Positions 1-6,090 of a stretch of DNA of 9,569 bases are shown here, piece after piece; positions within the stretch are counted from its first letter, which is position 1; every line of letters starts with the position of its first letter. Made by a program: the position numbers and the translations under genes. The DNA lies in assembly GCA_947440875.1 (NCBI GenBank), contig CANETG010000087.1:1-9569 (forward strand), read 5' to 3'. This DNA comes from Bacteriovoracaceae bacterium. GTDB lineage: Bacteria; Bdellovibrionota; Bacteriovoracia; Bacteriovoracales; Bacteriovoracaceae. The notes below the pieces were generated by a model, which saw only the letters and a program-made list of their open reading frames with translations, did no database searches and was not told the origin of the DNA.

Positions 1-2
1 AA

Positions 3-515
3 GTGAGCTCTATTCTTGAAACTGATTCTCCCTCGCGCGCTTACTATAAAATTGCTGAGGCCGCAGAGGCCTTTGATCTTCCTTTTGATCATGGAGAAAT
101 TGTTCTTGAGTTGGGATCGGCTCCCGGCGGTGCGACTCAATTTCTTCTTGAGCAGGACATGAAAGTCTACGGGGTCGATCCTGCGGATATGGATGCAAAG
201 ATTGTGAAGCACGTGAACTTTCGCCATTACCGAATGCCGTTTGAGCTCATCACGAAAGAGACTTTTAAAAACGACATCGACTGGATCATCAGTGACGTGA
301 ATCTTCCGCCGACGATTGTCATGAGAGAAGTGATTCGCCTTCATGAATTCATGGAGCCCATGGGACTAGTCCTGACTTTAAAGATCAATGACAGTAAGCA
401 TTTGCGTTTACTTTGGGATTTTGTCGATAGCATCGCCAGACTTGGGTACCAGAGATACGCTTTAAAATATCTCCCGTCGCACAGACAAGAACTGTGCCTC
501 GTTGCTCTTCGCTAA
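3..515 (+). CDS. RlmM/RrmJ-type (FtsJ fold) RNA 2'-O-methyltransferase, C-terminal part
   Basis: S-adenosylmethionine-dependent RNA ribose 2'-O-methyltransferase. The visible 170 residues hold the Rossmann methyltransferase core. The SAM-binding motif I is LELGSAPGG (residues 35-43) and an acidic SAM-ribose contact is likely at VDP (58-60). The K-D-K-E tetrad of FtsJ-type enzymes can be placed at K16 (SRAYYK), D98 (ISDVN), K127 (LTLKIND) and E163 (RQELCL). The pattern resembles E. coli RlmM (23S rRNA Cm2498), including the SPSR..K lead-in and a closing strand after the tetrad Glu, more than the shorter RrmJ. RlmM proteins carry an N-terminal THUMP-like region of well over 100 residues, which would lie off the left edge. 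The GTG at 3 has no visible ribosome binding site, so I read this as a 5'-truncated gene. The in-frame codon before it is cut by the window edge and could be a stop. The TAA at 513-515 is 7 nt from the converging gene's stop. The target is inferred from family resemblance. Confidence 0.8.
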   Translation: MSSILETDSPSRAYYKIAEAAEAFDLPFDHGEIVLELGSAPGGATQFLLEQDMKVYGVDPADMDAKIVKHVNFRHYRMPFELITKETFKNDIDWIISDVNLPPTIVMREVIRLHEFMEPMGLVLTLKINDSKHLRLLWDFVDSIARLGYQRYALKYLPSHRQELCLVALR

Positions 516-522
516 TGGAAAA

Positions 523-1083
523 CTATCTCACCTGACCAAACTTAAGCGTAAGTCCAGCTGTGTACTGAACGTCTGGCTTGCCACTTCCTGTGAAAATATA
601 AGTGGTCCCCGCAGACGCCGCCAAAATATTTGAGAGTGCCAATTGAATCCCCGCTCCCGCGTAAGGATCCCACTGAAGAGATGGCTCTTTCACAGTCTTT
701 TCTAATGTTGCTGTATCAGTGATCGTCGTTTTTTCTTTCGAGCCCCGGGCCCCTGCTCGAGCAAAAACTCCCAGCCATTTTGAGGTCGGAAGAGTTGAAC
801 GAAGACCGATCATTGCTCTTTGTGCCTGATCCTCGACCTTCTGGTTCTGTGAGGGAAAATCACGGCGACCATTGGCCTGAGTGACTTCTGCTTCTACCGA
901 GAGGAGAGTGTAGCCTGCGACAACACGCGCGCCAAAAAAGGTACGGGTCGAGTAACGGGCGGGTTCTGGGAATTGATTCTGCACATGTTCAAATCCATAC
1001 AGGGGTTCCAACCGGATGGAGGGTGAGCTCTGTGCTGCAAGAACTGGCAAAGACAGTAATGCGAGAAAAATCAATCTAACCAT
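523..1083 (-). CDS. Small outer-membrane beta-barrel-like protein with signal peptide
   Basis: A 186-residue exported protein with no specific family I can name. Residues 1-17 form a Sec signal peptide: basic Arg3, a hydrophobic core LIFLALLSLPVL, then a VLA/LAA cleavage site. The mature part alternates polar and hydrophobic residues in aromatic- and glycine-rich stretches (IRLEPLYGFEHV, FFGARVVAGYTLLSVEAEV, RAMIGLRSTL, WLGVFARAGARG, WDPYAGAGIQLALS, LAASAGTTYIF, YTAGLTLKF). This fits an 8-10 strand outer-membrane barrel. The last strand is followed by GQVR instead of ending in the usual terminal aromatic residue, so assembly by the canonical C-terminal signal is not certain. The ATG at 1083 lies inside the 3' end of the upstream FAD oxidoreductase gene (8-nt overlap). 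It has its own AAGGG site 7 nt upstream, so the two are probably co-transcribed and translationally coupled. It contains no cysteines. Function is unknown. Confidence 0.8.
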   Translation of the reverse strand: MVRLIFLALLSLPVLAAQSSPSIRLEPLYGFEHVQNQFPEPARYSTRTFFGARVVAGYTLLSVEAEVTQANGRRDFPSQNQKVEDQAQRAMIGLRSTLPTSKWLGVFARAGARGSKEKTTITDTATLEKTVKEPSLQWDPYAGAGIQLALSNILAASAGTTYIFTGSGKPDVQYTAGLTLKFGQVR

Positions 1084-2404
1084 TCATGAACCCTTGTGGA
1101 AAAAACTGATTATGAGGATCGTGCTCTTTTTTTAAATCTTTAAAAAGTCCCAGCTGATTTGGACCGTGAAACTTTTTAATGTAGTTCTGCTTGAGAAGAC
1201 CGATGCCGTGTTCAGCGAACGGAGATCCCTTCCACTCATAGACATTGTTGTAGAGCTCAATAAGTTTCTCTTGGCACATTTTCACTTTGTCTTTGGAGGG
1301 AAGATAATTGTAGTGGAGGTGAGCGTCTCCGAAATGTCCGAAGAGGCAGTACGGGATGCCAATCTGAGAGGCTTCTCTATAAAACCCAATGAGTTTAGGA
1401 AAATCAACTCCCTTGACTTGAACATCTGTCCCGACTTTGACGACACCCATTTGAGAATTATGCTCAAAGATTGCGCGCGGAACTCCGGCCCGGACATGGT
1501 GAAATTTATTCTCCGCAATCTCAAAAACGTCATCGGCAGAAATTTGTGTGAGGTTGCAAAGGACATTCCCGTAGATATCGTCAAACTGATCAGATTTGAT
1601 TTCCAAAAAGATCACGTCTTGATCCTTTCCGAGGCGCTCATCGACTTTTAGGTGATTCATGCAATTGGAATCGAGAAGCTCGCACGAGATGATCGCGTCT
1701 CTGTGCGATTGAACGGCAGCATGGATTTCCATGTGCGGTTTATCATTTTCTTCCCAGCGTGGGAGGAGCATGAAAACGTAATTCACACCGAAGTTCTCCG
1801 AAGTTTCAATTTCGACCTCGGTGACGAGTCCCAGCTGTCCCTCGGTCCCGATCATAAGATCGATGGCTTGCTCAAACCGGGGGTAGGGCGCATTTTTAAA
1901 ATCACGGTAATGCTGAAAGTCTGACTGATAAGGCTTCAAGTAAGTTGAGGGAGAAATAAAATTCTCCTCACGGGCGAGAGTTTTTTCTTCACCATTTGCG
2001 TTGAGATACTTCAAGCTCTTGACTTGAGAGCGCATGTTCCCGAAAGCAAAACAACGTTCACCAGTACATGACGTCGCAATCCCCGCTGTGATGAGGGCCA
2101 GCTGCTCGGTCGGTGACGTTTTTAAATTTCTCCCCCTCGACTTAAGAAAATTCTTTGCTTCTTCCCACGACACTCCACCTTTTAAAATCAGGTTTCCGTT
2201 TTCTTTTAATTCCATGTGCGAAGGCAGTTTTGAAATATCGCAAAGTGCAAAGTCACTGTCTGCCTTCCAAGGAAGAAGCGAATCGAGCTTATCAAAAGGG
2301 ATAACGGTTGAGGTTTTGGACGAGAAGTAAAAGCTCGGTTGATGCGTCTTGAGGTGACGGATGAGATCTTCTTCGGAGTAAAATGTTCTTGTCACAAATG
2401 CCAT
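1076..2404 (-). CDS. FAD-dependent oxidoreductase, GlcD / D-lactate dehydrogenase-like (PCMH-type FAD fold)
   Basis: A 442-residue flavoprotein of the FAD_binding_4 plus FAD-oxidase_C type, the family of glycolate oxidase subunit D and D-lactate dehydrogenases. Such enzymes oxidise 2-hydroxy acids and pass electrons to quinone, cytochrome or another acceptor. The N-terminal FAD domain covers about residues 20-205. It includes SPTEQLALITAGIATSC (97-113), corresponding to the usual G.A..N..G region, and LMIGTEGQLGLVTEVEIE (183-200), matching the family iGsEGtLGiiTe motif. The C-terminal domain shows GHFGDAHLHYN (356-366), the conserved metal/substrate histidine motif, and AEHGIGLLKQNYI (397-409). 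The usual glycine-rich FAD diphosphate loop near the N-terminus is replaced by a serine/threonine-rich stretch, FYFSSKTSTVIP (25-36), which is atypical. I see no Fe-S CxxCxxC motif. The ATG at 2404 is preceded by AGAGG with a 5-nt spacer. It heads a two-gene unit with the downstream barrel protein. The substrate cannot be told from sequence. Confidence 0.85.
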   Translation of the reverse strand: MAFVTRTFYSEEDLIRHLKTHQPSFYFSSKTSTVIPFDKLDSLLPWKADSDFALCDISKLPSHMELKENGNLILKGGVSWEEAKNFLKSRGRNLKTSPTEQLALITAGIATSCTGERCFAFGNMRSQVKSLKYLNANGEEKTLAREENFISPSTYLKPYQSDFQHYRDFKNAPYPRFEQAIDLMIGTEGQLGLVTEVEIETSENFGVNYVFMLLPRWEENDKPHMEIHAAVQSHRDAIISCELLDSNCMNHLKVDERLGKDQDVIFLEIKSDQFDDIYGNVLCNLTQISADDVFEIAENKFHHVRAGVPRAIFEHNSQMGVVKVGTDVQVKGVDFPKLIGFYREASQIGIPYCLFGHFGDAHLHYNYLPSKDKVKMCQEKLIELYNNVYEWKGSPFAEHGIGLLKQNYIKKFHGPNQLGLFKDLKKEHDPHNQFFPQGFMNG

Positions 2405-2456
2405 AATGACCTCTATATTTGAGTCTTATTTTAGCATTATTTCACCAGGAGAGGCC
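2405..2456. promoter_or_regulatory. Divergent intergenic spacer (FAD oxidoreductase / CoA-binding protein)
   Basis: The 52 bp between the two divergent ATG codons must hold both ribosome binding sites: AGAGG at 2410-2414 (minus strand) and AGGAG at 2447-2451 (plus strand, 5 nt before ATG). The middle (about 2413-2442) is AT-rich. I could not assign a convincing -35/-10 pair on either strand, so the promoters may extend into the opposing genes. No clear dyad operator is visible. Confidence 0.5.
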
Positions 2457-2834
2457 ATGGAAGTTGTCGCAGTCCTTGGGGCGTCGAGCGATTCGTCCCG
2501 TTACGCCTATAAGGCCATGCAAATGCTCGAGCAGCATGGGCATTGTCCAATTCCCGTTCACCCCCGCGAAAAAGAAGTTTTGGGCAAAACTGTTTATCCG
2601 ACTCTTGGGGATCTCGCCCTGGCTGGACAACAAATAGATACCATCACTGTGTATGTGAATGCGGCCATTTCCGAGAAATTTGCGAAGGATTTTATCGCCT
2701 TAAAACCCAAGAGAGTGATTTTCAATCCGGGTGCCGAAAGTTCAAAACTTGAAGAAGAATTAAAGAATAATGGCATTCAAGTGGAAAACACTTGCACACT
2801 AGTACTCCTTCAAACTGGTCAGTTCGAAGAGTAA
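2457..2834 (+). CDS. CoA-binding domain protein (YccU / CoA_binding_2 type)
   Basis: A 125-residue single-domain Rossmann-fold protein of the CoA_binding_2 family (YccU-like), related to the CoA-binding domain of succinyl-CoA synthetase alpha. The N-terminal strand and loop VVAVLGASSDSSRYAYKA (3-20) is the nucleotide-binding turn, with the family's conserved serine/arginine after the glycine. PIPVHPREKEVLGKTVYPTL (32-51) matches the typical V.P.......G...y.sl motif. It is followed by DTITVYVNA, KRVIFNPGAES and a late CTLVLL strand (NTCTLVLL, 109-116), all usual for this family. I chose the ATG at 2457 because AGGAG lies 5 nt upstream and translation then starts directly on the first strand. 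An in-frame ATG at 2406 would add 17 residues with no homology-like content and has no good site. The cellular role of these proteins is poorly known; binding of CoA or an acyl-CoA is a family inference. Confidence 0.87.
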   Translation: MEVVAVLGASSDSSRYAYKAMQMLEQHGHCPIPVHPREKEVLGKTVYPTLGDLALAGQQIDTITVYVNAAISEKFAKDFIALKPKRVIFNPGAESSKLEEELKNNGIQVENTCTLVLLQTGQFEE

Positions 2835-2950
2835 AACAAGATTCGCGAAAACCAATACCCAGAAAGCTCAGAGACTGTATTTTTTTCCCCCCTCTATTTA
2901 GTCTTTTTCACTCTGTGGCCAAGGGGAAATCCTTGGGTTAGAAAGCTCCT
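2835..2950. promoter_or_regulatory. Intergenic region with small hairpin before the U32 gene
   Basis: This 116-bp spacer has no gene. A run of seven T then six C (2880-2892) follows the CoA-binding gene, but I find no convincing stem before it, so a terminator is not supported. A perfect 6-bp inverted repeat, CCAAGG / CCTTGG with loop GGAAAT (2919-2936), ends 14 nt before the U32 ATG. It could form a small 5'-UTR hairpin. The start at 2951 has only a weak GAAAG site (2941-2945), and an in-frame TAG at 2939 rules out an earlier start. Confidence 0.45.
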
Positions 2951-5365
2951 ATGAATCCCACCGAACTGCTTCTTCCCGTTGGAAACATGGAAATGTGTTT
3001 AGCTGCCGTGCATCACGGTGCGGATGCGATCTATGTGGGAGTTCCATTTTTTAATGCCCGCGGAAGAACCACCGATCTCACAATGGCCGAATTAAAAGAG
3101 ATGATTGATCTCTGTCATCTTTACGGGGTGAAAGTGAATCTCGCTTTCAACGTTGTTATTTTTGAAAACGAATTTCCGAAAGTCATTCAGACACTCCAAG
3201 AAATTCTCCCGATGGGTCCGGACGCTTTTATCGTTCAGGATCTGGGGCTCGCGAAGTTGATCCGTGAGATGGCACCCCATCAGCGGATTCACGCTTCCAC
3301 GCAGATGACGGTCACAAATCCCGATGCCATTAAATTGGTTGATGATTTAAAGATTGATCGCTTCGTTCTAGGGCGTGAAAATTCGATCTCTGAGATTAAA
3401 CTCATTCGTGAGCAAACGGAGAAAGAACTCGAAGTCTTCGTTCACGGTGCTCTCTGTGTCGCTTACTCCGGCCAGTGTTTTACGTCGGAGTCACTCGGCG
3501 GAAGAAGTGCCAACCGCGGCCAGTGTGCTCAGTCCTGTCGCCTCCCATACGAGCTTTACGTCGATGACGTGAAAAAAGAGATGGGGGATAAAACCTATCT
3601 CGTCTCTCCCAAAGACCTGATGGGGATTGAGGAAGTCCCAGCACTCCGTGACCTCGGAGTCAATTCCTTTAAGGTCGAAGGGCGTCTGAAGACTCCAGAG
3701 TACGTTGCAAGTGCGGCGAAAAATTACCGTGAAGTGATTGATGGAAATCCGCTCAACCTTAGTCGCCGAACGGAAGAACTTTCGAGCACTTACTCTCGAG
3801 GATTTTTTTCGGGTTGGTTGAATGGTGTTGATCACCAAAAACTCGTCGATGGAACTTTCTCTGCTCACCGCGGGCTTTATCTGGGTGAAGTAAAGTCTGT
3901 TCAAAAGAATCGTTTTGTTCTTCGGTCCCAAACCGATCTCAAAGCTCAAATGGGACTTCTCATCGTGGGCAAAGAGGAGATGGGCTCCAAGATCATGGCG
4001 GTCAAAAAATCGGGAATGGAATTTGAAATCGAACTTCTTCAAAAAAGTCTTGAAATCAAAAAAGGTCAGAAAGTTTATCTGAACTCAAACGAGACACTCG
4101 ACCGCGAACTCCAAAAAAATTGGCAGTCTCGCGAGCACATGAAAAAGATTCCGCTGAAGTTTCTCGTCCAGGGAATTTATAATGAACCCCTTCTCGTTAA
4201 AGTGGTTGATCCAGAGGGGCGCGAAGTTTACGCCCAAACGATATCCAATCTCGCTCCCGCCAATAACCGCGTGACGACCCAGGAGTTTATTCAGGAAGAG
4301 CTTTCTTCGCTTGGGACCACCGTTTATCAGATGGATAAATTTGAGTGTTTCATCCAGGAAGGTCTTTTCATGAATCACCGGGAACTCAAAGAGCTCCGCC
4401 GTGAACTCGTGGAGAAAATGAATGCCCAACGGACGGAAAGAAGAGTGGATGTTGTGGACTTTTCGAGTCCCCCAATTTCCCGGAAGAAATCTCCAACTGG
4501 TCTCACTGTCCTCGTCCGCACAACGGAGCAAGTCCAGGCACTGGTGGATTTGGAAGGGATAAAAAGTGTCGTCCTTGATTTTGAGTTCGGCAAAAATTAC
4601 GAAGCGTCCTTGAAACTCCTCCGTGATGCTGGGATCAAAACCGGAATTGCGACGACGAGAATCCTGAAGCCGCAGGAGTATCATAATCTCAAGATGATCG
4701 CGCGCCTCTGTCCTGATTTTATCCTCGTGAGGAATCTTGGGGCACTCGAGTTTTTGAGACGCGAAACAAAAGTTCCCTTAATAGGGGATTTCTCCTTCAA
4801 TGTCACCAACGCTCGCTCGCTTTCTTATCTTGTGGGTAAGGGTCTCGAGACCATCAACGTATCGTACGACCTCAATCAAGAACAGCTTCTTGATCTCGTC
4901 AAACACGGTGATCCCTCCACAATCGAAGTCACGATTCATCAATACATGCCCGAGTTTCACATGGAGCATTGTGTGTTTGCTGCGTTCCTCTCAAAAGGCT
5001 CATCCTTTAAAGACTGCGGCAAGCCCTGTGAGAAGCATGATGTGAAGCTCAAAGACCCGTACGGGAACTGGCACTTTCTGAAAGCCGATCACGAATGTAG
5101 GAACACATTCTTTAAAGCGACCCCGCAGTCTGCAGGATTTCTGATTGAGACTTTGAAGAAAGAGGGAGTGGCGTCGGTTCGTCTTGAAGCGTTGAGTGAA
5201 AACGCCTCTGAGCTGACTCTCAAAGTGAATACCTATTTGGGGATTTTGAGTGGCAAGTTATCGGCCGGTGAAGCGATGAAAAAACTCGAGATGGTGGAAT
5301 CCTACGGGCTCGGTCTGGGACAAATGAAAAAAACTGATACATACACTGACAGGAAAAAAATCTAA
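2951..5365 (+). CDS. U32 family protein, long form with DUF3656 (RlhA-like RNA hydroxylase candidate)
   Basis: An 804-residue protein of the peptidase U32 family. Despite the name, characterised bacterial members RlhA, TrhP and UbiU/UbiV are iron-sulfur proteins linked to hydroxylation of RNA or ubiquinone. The N-terminal TIM-barrel-like domain starts at once with ELLLPVGNMEMCLAAVHHGADAIYVG (5-30). The U32 signature EVFVHGALCVAYSGQC lies at 161-176. The four likely [4Fe-4S] ligands are C169, C176, C192 and C196. The middle (about 380-500) fits DUF3656, as in RlhA, which hydroxylates C2501 of 23S rRNA in E. coli (about 650 aa). The extra C-terminal part is a second, divergent U32-like region with its own cysteine set, C674, C689, C693 and C716, in HMEHC, CGKPC and ECRNTFF contexts. 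This matches the roughly 800-aa long U32 architecture known in several phyla. The ATG is fixed by an upstream in-frame stop. It ends 28 nt before the next gene, with a palindrome between. RNA hydroxylation is inferred from the family. Confidence 0.87.
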   Translation: MNPTELLLPVGNMEMCLAAVHHGADAIYVGVPFFNARGRTTDLTMAELKEMIDLCHLYGVKVNLAFNVVIFENEFPKVIQTLQEILPMGPDAFIVQDLGLAKLIREMAPHQRIHASTQMTVTNPDAIKLVDDLKIDRFVLGRENSISEIKLIREQTEKELEVFVHGALCVAYSGQCFTSESLGGRSANRGQCAQSCRLPYELYVDDVKKEMGDKTYLVSPKDLMGIEEVPALRDLGVNSFKVEGRLKTPEYVASAAKNYREVIDGNPLNLSRRTEELSSTYSRGFFSGWLNGVDHQKLVDGTFSAHRGLYLGEVKSVQKNRFVLRSQTDLKAQMGLLIVGKEEMGSKIMAVKKSGMEFEIELLQKSLEIKKGQKVYLNSNETLDRELQKNWQSREHMKKIPLKFLVQGIYNEPLLVKVVDPEGREVYAQTISNLAPANNRVTTQEFIQEELSSLGTTVYQMDKFECFIQEGLFMNHRELKELRRELVEKMNAQRTERRVDVVDFSSPPISRKKSPTGLTVLVRTTEQVQALVDLEGIKSVVLDFEFGKNYEASLKLLRDAGIKTGIATTRILKPQEYHNLKMIARLCPDFILVRNLGALEFLRRETKVPLIGDFSFNVTNARSLSYLVGKGLETINVSYDLNQEQLLDLVKHGDPSTIEVTIHQYMPEFHMEHCVFAAFLSKGSSFKDCGKPCEKHDVKLKDPYGNWHFLKADHECRNTFFKATPQSAGFLIETLKKEGVASVRLEALSENASELTLKVNTYLGILSGKLSAGEAMKKLEMVESYGLGLGQMKKTDTYTDRKKI

Positions 5366-5382
5366 CCTCCGGCGCCGGAGGT
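5365..5382. repeat. Perfect 18-bp palindrome between U32 gene and DUF4430-like gene
   Basis: ACCTCCGGCGCCGGAGGT is an exact inverted repeat without spacer, starting at the last base of the U32 stop codon. As RNA it can fold into a 7-bp GC-rich stem with a GCGC loop. No T-run follows, so it is not a standard intrinsic terminator. Its right arm contains GGAGG, a strong Shine-Dalgarno-like sequence 12 nt before the next ATG (5394). A second GGAG (5386-5389) lies 4 nt before that ATG. It may be an operator, an mRNA processing or stability hairpin, or a structure that hides a ribosome binding site. Confidence 0.75.
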
Positions 5383-5393
5383 AATGGAGCGTT

Positions 5394-5798
5394 ATGCTGA
5401 CATTATTTATTGCTTTAGAAATCATCGGGCCCTGTTCACAAAAACCTCTTCACCGCGTGAACCTCCTCGAGGGCCTCACCGTCGGCGAAGCGACGGTAAA
5501 AACTCTCTCCGCGCGTCGAATTCCTTTTCAAGGAAATGATCGTGCGATCAACACCATCGTGAATATCCCCACTCAGGATCAAACTTTAGAAATACTCTCC
5601 AACACAAACATGCGCGCCTACGGCTGGTGCTTTGATGTCGACGGCGAGATCCCAGAAGAATACGCAGATCAGATTCCTCTTCATGAAGGCATGAAAAAGA
5701 TTCGCTGGTTTCATGCTTACGCTGAAATGAAGGATGGTCAGTGGGTGAGTCAGTGTCAGGAGACCGCCAAACTAAAACCCACTTTTCTCTGTGACTGA
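5394..5798 (+). CDS. Small DUF4430-like protein, probably exported
   Basis: A 134-residue protein. The C-terminal half, MRAYGWCFDVDGEIPEEYAD (73-92) followed by a dGd-like turn and KKIRWFHAYAEM (101-112), resembles DUF4430, a beta-grasp-like domain related to the C-terminal domain of transcobalamin-type proteins. In that domain a G-W-x-(Y/F)-x-V-(N/D)-G strand leads to a polar loop, 'l.dGD.i.W.y'. The N-terminus LTLFIALEII is hydrophobic but short and lacks a basic residue. An upstream in-frame TAA (5382-5384) prevents a longer start, so export by a short signal is likely but not certain. Four cysteines (C14, C79, C121, C133) could form disulfides if exported. The start ATG has GGAG 4 nt upstream. 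An ATG at 5384 is out of frame and gives only a short peptide. It probably shares a transcript with the U32 gene, and a weak terminator follows. Ligand and role are unknown; the DUF4430 assignment is from pattern resemblance. Confidence 0.7.
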   Translation: MLTLFIALEIIGPCSQKPLHRVNLLEGLTVGEATVKTLSARRIPFQGNDRAINTIVNIPTQDQTLEILSNTNMRAYGWCFDVDGEIPEEYADQIPLHEGMKKIRWFHAYAEMKDGQWVSQCQETAKLKPTFLCD

Positions 5799-5805
5799 GG
5801 GAAAT

Positions 5806-5828
5806 ATTTGAGCTCTGCTCAGATTTTT
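5806..5828 (+). terminator. Weak intrinsic terminator after the DUF4430-like gene
   Basis: An 8-bp stem with one G-U pair, ATTTGAGC (5806-5813) / GCTCAGAT (5817-5824), has a TCT loop and is followed by four more T. It begins 8 nt after the TGA stop. The low GC content of the outer stem and the short T-run make it weak, but position and shape fit the end of the U32/DUF4430-like transcript. Confidence 0.5.
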
Positions 5829-6090
5829 GGTCATGAACACGATAGTTAAGTTTGACTGACAAGAACAGTCACAGAATAAATATACTTTGTTGGAATTACT
5901 GATATTTATATTTTCGAGACGTATGGCGAAGGCTTTAGATACAGGATTTATTGGATTTTATGCATTCATTGTCGACTCTTTGCTTCCATCATAGTCAAAA
6001 TCTATCGCTCTATCGAACATTTCGATTTTGTTATCGTCCTTCCTTTACGTAGCATATCCCTGTTCATTTATTTTTAACCAAGGAGACCTT
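5829..6090 (+). promoter_or_regulatory. katG upstream region with dyads and ribosome binding site
   Basis: This AT-rich non-coding stretch lies ahead of katG; I see no gene in it. It holds three notable elements. TGACTG-N7-CAGTCA is a 6-bp inverted repeat at 5853-5871. ATAG-N7-CTAT at 5991-6005 matches one half of the OxyR consensus (ATAG-N7-CTAT-N7-ATAG-N7-CTAT); the second half does not match at the next expected position (TCGA at 6013-6016). ATCGAA-CAT-TTCGAT is a perfect dyad at 6012-6026. The hexamer CTATCG occurs at 6002 and again at 6010. The katG ribosome binding site AGGAG (6081-6085) lies 5 nt before the ATG. I cannot place -35/-10 boxes with confidence, and no PerR box (TTATAAT-N-ATTATAA) is seen. 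Confidence 0.45.

Noticed and set aside
1166..1651. A 161-codon open frame on the plus strand, antisense to the flavoprotein gene
   Set aside because: It lies fully inside a gene with clear family motifs. Its translation shows no recognisable domain, and it has no good ribosome site. It is a reading-frame shadow.
2842..2849. TTCGCGAA palindrome
   Set aside because: An 8-bp palindrome is expected by chance in a window of this size, and nothing else supports a site here.
2871..2892. T7-C6 run after the CoA-binding gene as a possible terminator
   Set aside because: No stable stem precedes the T-run; the best pairing is only about 3 bp.
3491..4684. Two long antisense open frames (3491-4042 and 4085-4684) opposite the U32 gene
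   Set aside because: They sit on the non-coding strand of a confidently identified gene and carry no recognisable motifs or start signals.
6028..6090. Longer katG start at an ATG at 6028
   Set aside because: It would put 21 extra residues ahead of a clear signal peptide and bury the good AGGAG site (6081-6085), which correctly serves the ATG at 6091.
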